From an uncultured Parabacteroides sp. (lineage in GTDB: Bacteria > Bacteroidota > Bacteroidia > Bacteroidales > Tannerellaceae), in assembly GCA_900552415.1 (NCBI GenBank), contig USAD01000181.1, positions 1 to 5,878 on the forward strand: a stretch of 5,878 nucleotides of DNA, in the 5' to 3' direction. Of the stretch, positions 3,836-5,878 are shown one piece after another (the stretch's first letter is position 1; every line of letters starts with the position of its first letter). A model generated the notes under the pieces. The model was not told the origin of the DNA. It searched no databases and saw nothing but the letters and a program-made list of their open reading frames with translations. The translations under genes were made by a program, and so were the position numbers.

Positions 3836-5878
3836 ATGGAGACGAGTACTTTCTTTATTGGTGAGGAGAAACGAACCTTTTTCGCCAAATACAGGCAGCT
3901 TTTGCGTAATTTGTATTCTTTCCTGGAGAAAGAGGATTTGCGTAAGATGAAAGGGATGATCAAGCGGGTGGTCAATGAGGATTGTTATGGTCGCGACAAG
4001 AATGGGATCAATGGCTTGTTGAGGAATATGGATACGGCCTTGATCGCCTCTTCCGAGATTGGTCTCAAACGGACCCCGGTGATTGCCCTGTTGCTCTATC
4101 GGCCCGTCTATAAACAGGTCCTTTCGATTGATGAGATCCGGGAGGCGTTTGGCGAGGAGGTGGCCTTGATGATCTCGAGGTTACTCAAGACATCAGACCT
4201 GTATGCCCGTAATACGGCCATTAATTCGGAGAATTTTCATCATCTGCTCTTCTCGTTCGCCGAGGACGTGCGGGTGATCTTGCTGATGATCGCCGATAGG
4301 CTTTGTCTGATGCGATTGGGCAAGCAGCTGTCGGAGGCCGACCGGGTGCGGTTGGCGACAGAGGCCTCTTTCCTTTATGCGCCCTTGGCCCATCGTCTGG
4401 GACTCTATACCATCAAGAGCGAGCTGGAGGATCTTTCCCTGAAATATACGGATCGGAAGCAGTTTGATTTTATCAAGCAGAAACTGAATGAGACCAAGCG
4501 TTCGCGTGACGCTTATATCGCCGAGTTTATCGCTCCGATCAAGCAAAAACTGGAGGAGGCTGGCTTTAATTTCGAGATAAAGGGAAGGACCAAATCCATT
4601 CATTCGATCAACAATAAGCTGAAGAAACAGAAGGTGGAGTTTGAGGGGATTTATGACTTGTTCGCTATCCGTATCGTGCTTGATACGCCTCTGGAAAAGG
4701 AGCGTTCGGACTGTTGGTTGGTATATTCGATCATTACCGATATGTATCAGCCTAATCCTAAACGGTTGAAGGACTGGATCTCGATCCCAAAGTCGAATGG
4801 TTATGAGAGTTTGCACATTACCGTTATGGGGCCACAAAACAGATGGGTGGAGGTGCAGATTCGCACGAAGCGAATGGATGAGATCGCCGAGCGAGGATTG
4901 GCAGCTCATTGGAAATATAAGGGAATCAAGGCGGAAAGTGGCTTGGACGAGTTCCTGAATAATGTCCGGGCGGCTCTCGAGGCGAAGGAAAACAACCCGG
5001 TCGACTTGATGAACGACTTCAAGATGGATCTTTATAAGGATGAGATTTATGTCTTTACGCCAACGGGAGAGTTGATCAAGTTGCCGAAGGGAGCGACGGT
5101 ACTCGATTTTGCTTTCGCTATCCACAGCAAGTTGGGATGTACTTGTGTCTCGGCCAAGGTGAACGATCGGAATGTGCCGATCAAATATGTCTTGCACAAT
5201 GGCGATACGGTCTCAGTCCTGACATCGCCTACGCAAACTCCCAAGCGGGATTGGTTGAATATCGTGGTGACCTCGAAAGCGCGGGTACGTATCAAGCAGG
5301 CTTTGCGTGAGGAAACGGTCAAGGCGGTGGATATGGCCAAGGAGCTGCTGCATAGAAGATTTAAGAACCGGAAAGTTGAGATGGACGAGCCGACCTTGAT
5401 GCGTTATATCAAACGGAAGGGCTTTAAGACCGTGACCGACTTTTATACGGAGATCGCCAACGAGCGTTTGGATCCGAACTTGGTTTTGGATGAATATCAG
5501 GAACTACTCCGTAAGGAAACGGAAACAAACGAGCGGACAGAGGCCCCCAAGAGCGCCGAGGAATATGTGACGACCACTCCGGTCGAGGAGATTTCGACTA
5601 ACAAGGATATTCTTGTAATTGATCAGAATCTGACGGGTGTCGAATATAAGCTGGCGAAATGTTGTAACCCGATTTATGGGGATGAGGTCTTCGGCTTTGT
5701 CTCTTCTCAAGGAATCAAGATCCACCGGATGGATTGTCCGAACGCGCCCGGAATGTTCAGCCGTTACGGTTATCGTGTCATTCCGGCAAAGTGGAGCGGA
5801 AAGGGAAGCGACGGTTATGTAGTTGCGATCCGGGTGGTCGGACGAGACGATATCGCGATTGTTACGAATATTACCTCC
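3836..5878 (+). CDS. Long RelA/SpoT homologue, synthetase-type (p)ppGpp enzyme, 3' partial
   Basis: Makes the alarmone (p)ppGpp by moving pyrophosphate from ATP to GTP/GDP; long members sense uncharged tRNA on ribosomes. The frame is open to the window end (681 codons; about 735 expected). Domains: degenerate HD hydrolase ~50-165; synthetase ~225-362 with GRTKS 250-254, YDLFAIR 273-279, RLKD 310-313, GYESLH 322-327, EVQIRT 339-344 and AAHW 356-359; TGS ~402-463; helical ~466-560; Glu/Thr-rich linker 560-591; zinc-finger-like module with Cys609, Cys610, His630 and Cys634; the ACT domain is cut off. The hydrolase HDxxED motif is replaced by YRPVYK (88-93), and ADRLHN has become ADRLCL (153-158), so hydrolysis is very probably lost. 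An in-frame ATG at 3797, just after a TAA at 3791, would add 13 residues; I prefer 3836 because GGGAGGA lies 6 bases upstream. The gene diverges from DUF4301. RelA-like role inferred. Confidence 0.95.
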   Translation, partial: METSTFFIGEEKRTFFAKYRQLLRNLYSFLEKEDLRKMKGMIKRVVNEDCYGRDKNGINGLLRNMDTALIASSEIGLKRTPVIALLLYRPVYKQVLSIDEIREAFGEEVALMISRLLKTSDLYARNTAINSENFHHLLFSFAEDVRVILLMIADRLCLMRLGKQLSEADRVRLATEASFLYAPLAHRLGLYTIKSELEDLSLKYTDRKQFDFIKQKLNETKRSRDAYIAEFIAPIKQKLEEAGFNFEIKGRTKSIHSINNKLKKQKVEFEGIYDLFAIRIVLDTPLEKERSDCWLVYSIITDMYQPNPKRLKDWISIPKSNGYESLHITVMGPQNRWVEVQIRTKRMDEIAERGLAAHWKYKGIKAESGLDEFLNNVRAALEAKENNPVDLMNDFKMDLYKDEIYVFTPTGELIKLPKGATVLDFAFAIHSKLGCTCVSAKVNDRNVPIKYVLHNGDTVSVLTSPTQTPKRDWLNIVVTSKARVRIKQALREETVKAVDMAKELLHRRFKNRKVEMDEPTLMRYIKRKGFKTVTDFYTEIANERLDPNLVLDEYQELLRKETETNERTEAPKSAEEYVTTTPVEEISTNKDILVIDQNLTGVEYKLAKCCNPIYGDEVFGFVSSQGIKIHRMDCPNAPGMFSRYGYRVIPAKWSGKGSDGYVVAIRVVGRDDIAIVTNITS

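Noticed and set aside
3790..3975. Short minus-strand open frame (61 codons) overlapping the start of the RelA/SpoT gene
   Set aside because: It overlaps the conserved start of a divergent gene, has no family match and no supporting ribosome site.
4193..5197. Long minus-strand open frame (334 codons) opposite the RelA/SpoT gene, plus shorter ones at 5047-5340 and 5504-5725
   Set aside because: They lie wholly opposite a strongly conserved coding sequence, are rich in Arg, His and Gln as expected from antisense of such codons, and show no recognisable domain.

Overview
The window is almost entirely Bacteroidetes DNA, most likely Parabacteroides or a close relative. Three things point there: an IlvC of the 347-residue Bacteroidetes type preceded by an acyl-ACP thioesterase tail, a DUF4301 gene (a family I know only from Bacteroidetes), and AT-rich start regions mostly without Shine-Dalgarno sequences. 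The exception is roughly the first 500 bases. They encode a piece of an AEC-family membrane transporter with a CTG/CTC-rich leucine codon habit unlike the TTG-rich genes that follow, and they look like Firmicutes DNA.

Layout: (1) 2-727, one open frame that is AEC transporter in its first ~170 codons and the last ~72 residues of an acyl-ACP thioesterase after that, so the join near 503-529 is a chimera. (2) 774-1817, ilvC, the branched-chain amino acid enzyme ketol-acid reductoisomerase, closed by a strong terminator. (3) 1888-2023, a non-coding stretch holding a degenerate array of a 22-bp unit with core CGTAYGTGT. (4) 2024-2069, a terminator-like hairpin serving the convergent gene. (5) 2090-3610 on the minus strand, a DUF4301 protein with motifs suggestive of a sugar-nucleotidyltransferase. 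(6) 3611-3835, a divergent promoter region. (7) 3836 to the end, a long RelA/SpoT homologue cut by the window edge in its C-terminal regulatory region.

The thioesterase tail and ilvC belong together: in Bacteroides relatives a thioesterase gene lies just upstream of ilvC in the ilvD-ilvB-ilvN cluster. Here the chimeric join removes the rest of that cluster. ilvC and the DUF4301 gene converge. The DUF4301 gene and the RelA/SpoT gene diverge from a shared 225-base region. There is no sign that the three intact transcription units form one pathway, although (p)ppGpp made by the last gene would be expected to influence amino acid biosynthesis generally.

I see no clear new multi-gene system. The items most worth a second look are the 22-bp phased array between two terminators, the RelA/SpoT protein that has lost its hydrolase HD motif while keeping a Rel-type RXKD motif, a symmetric stem-loop over its ribosome binding site, and the cross-phylum join at the left end.
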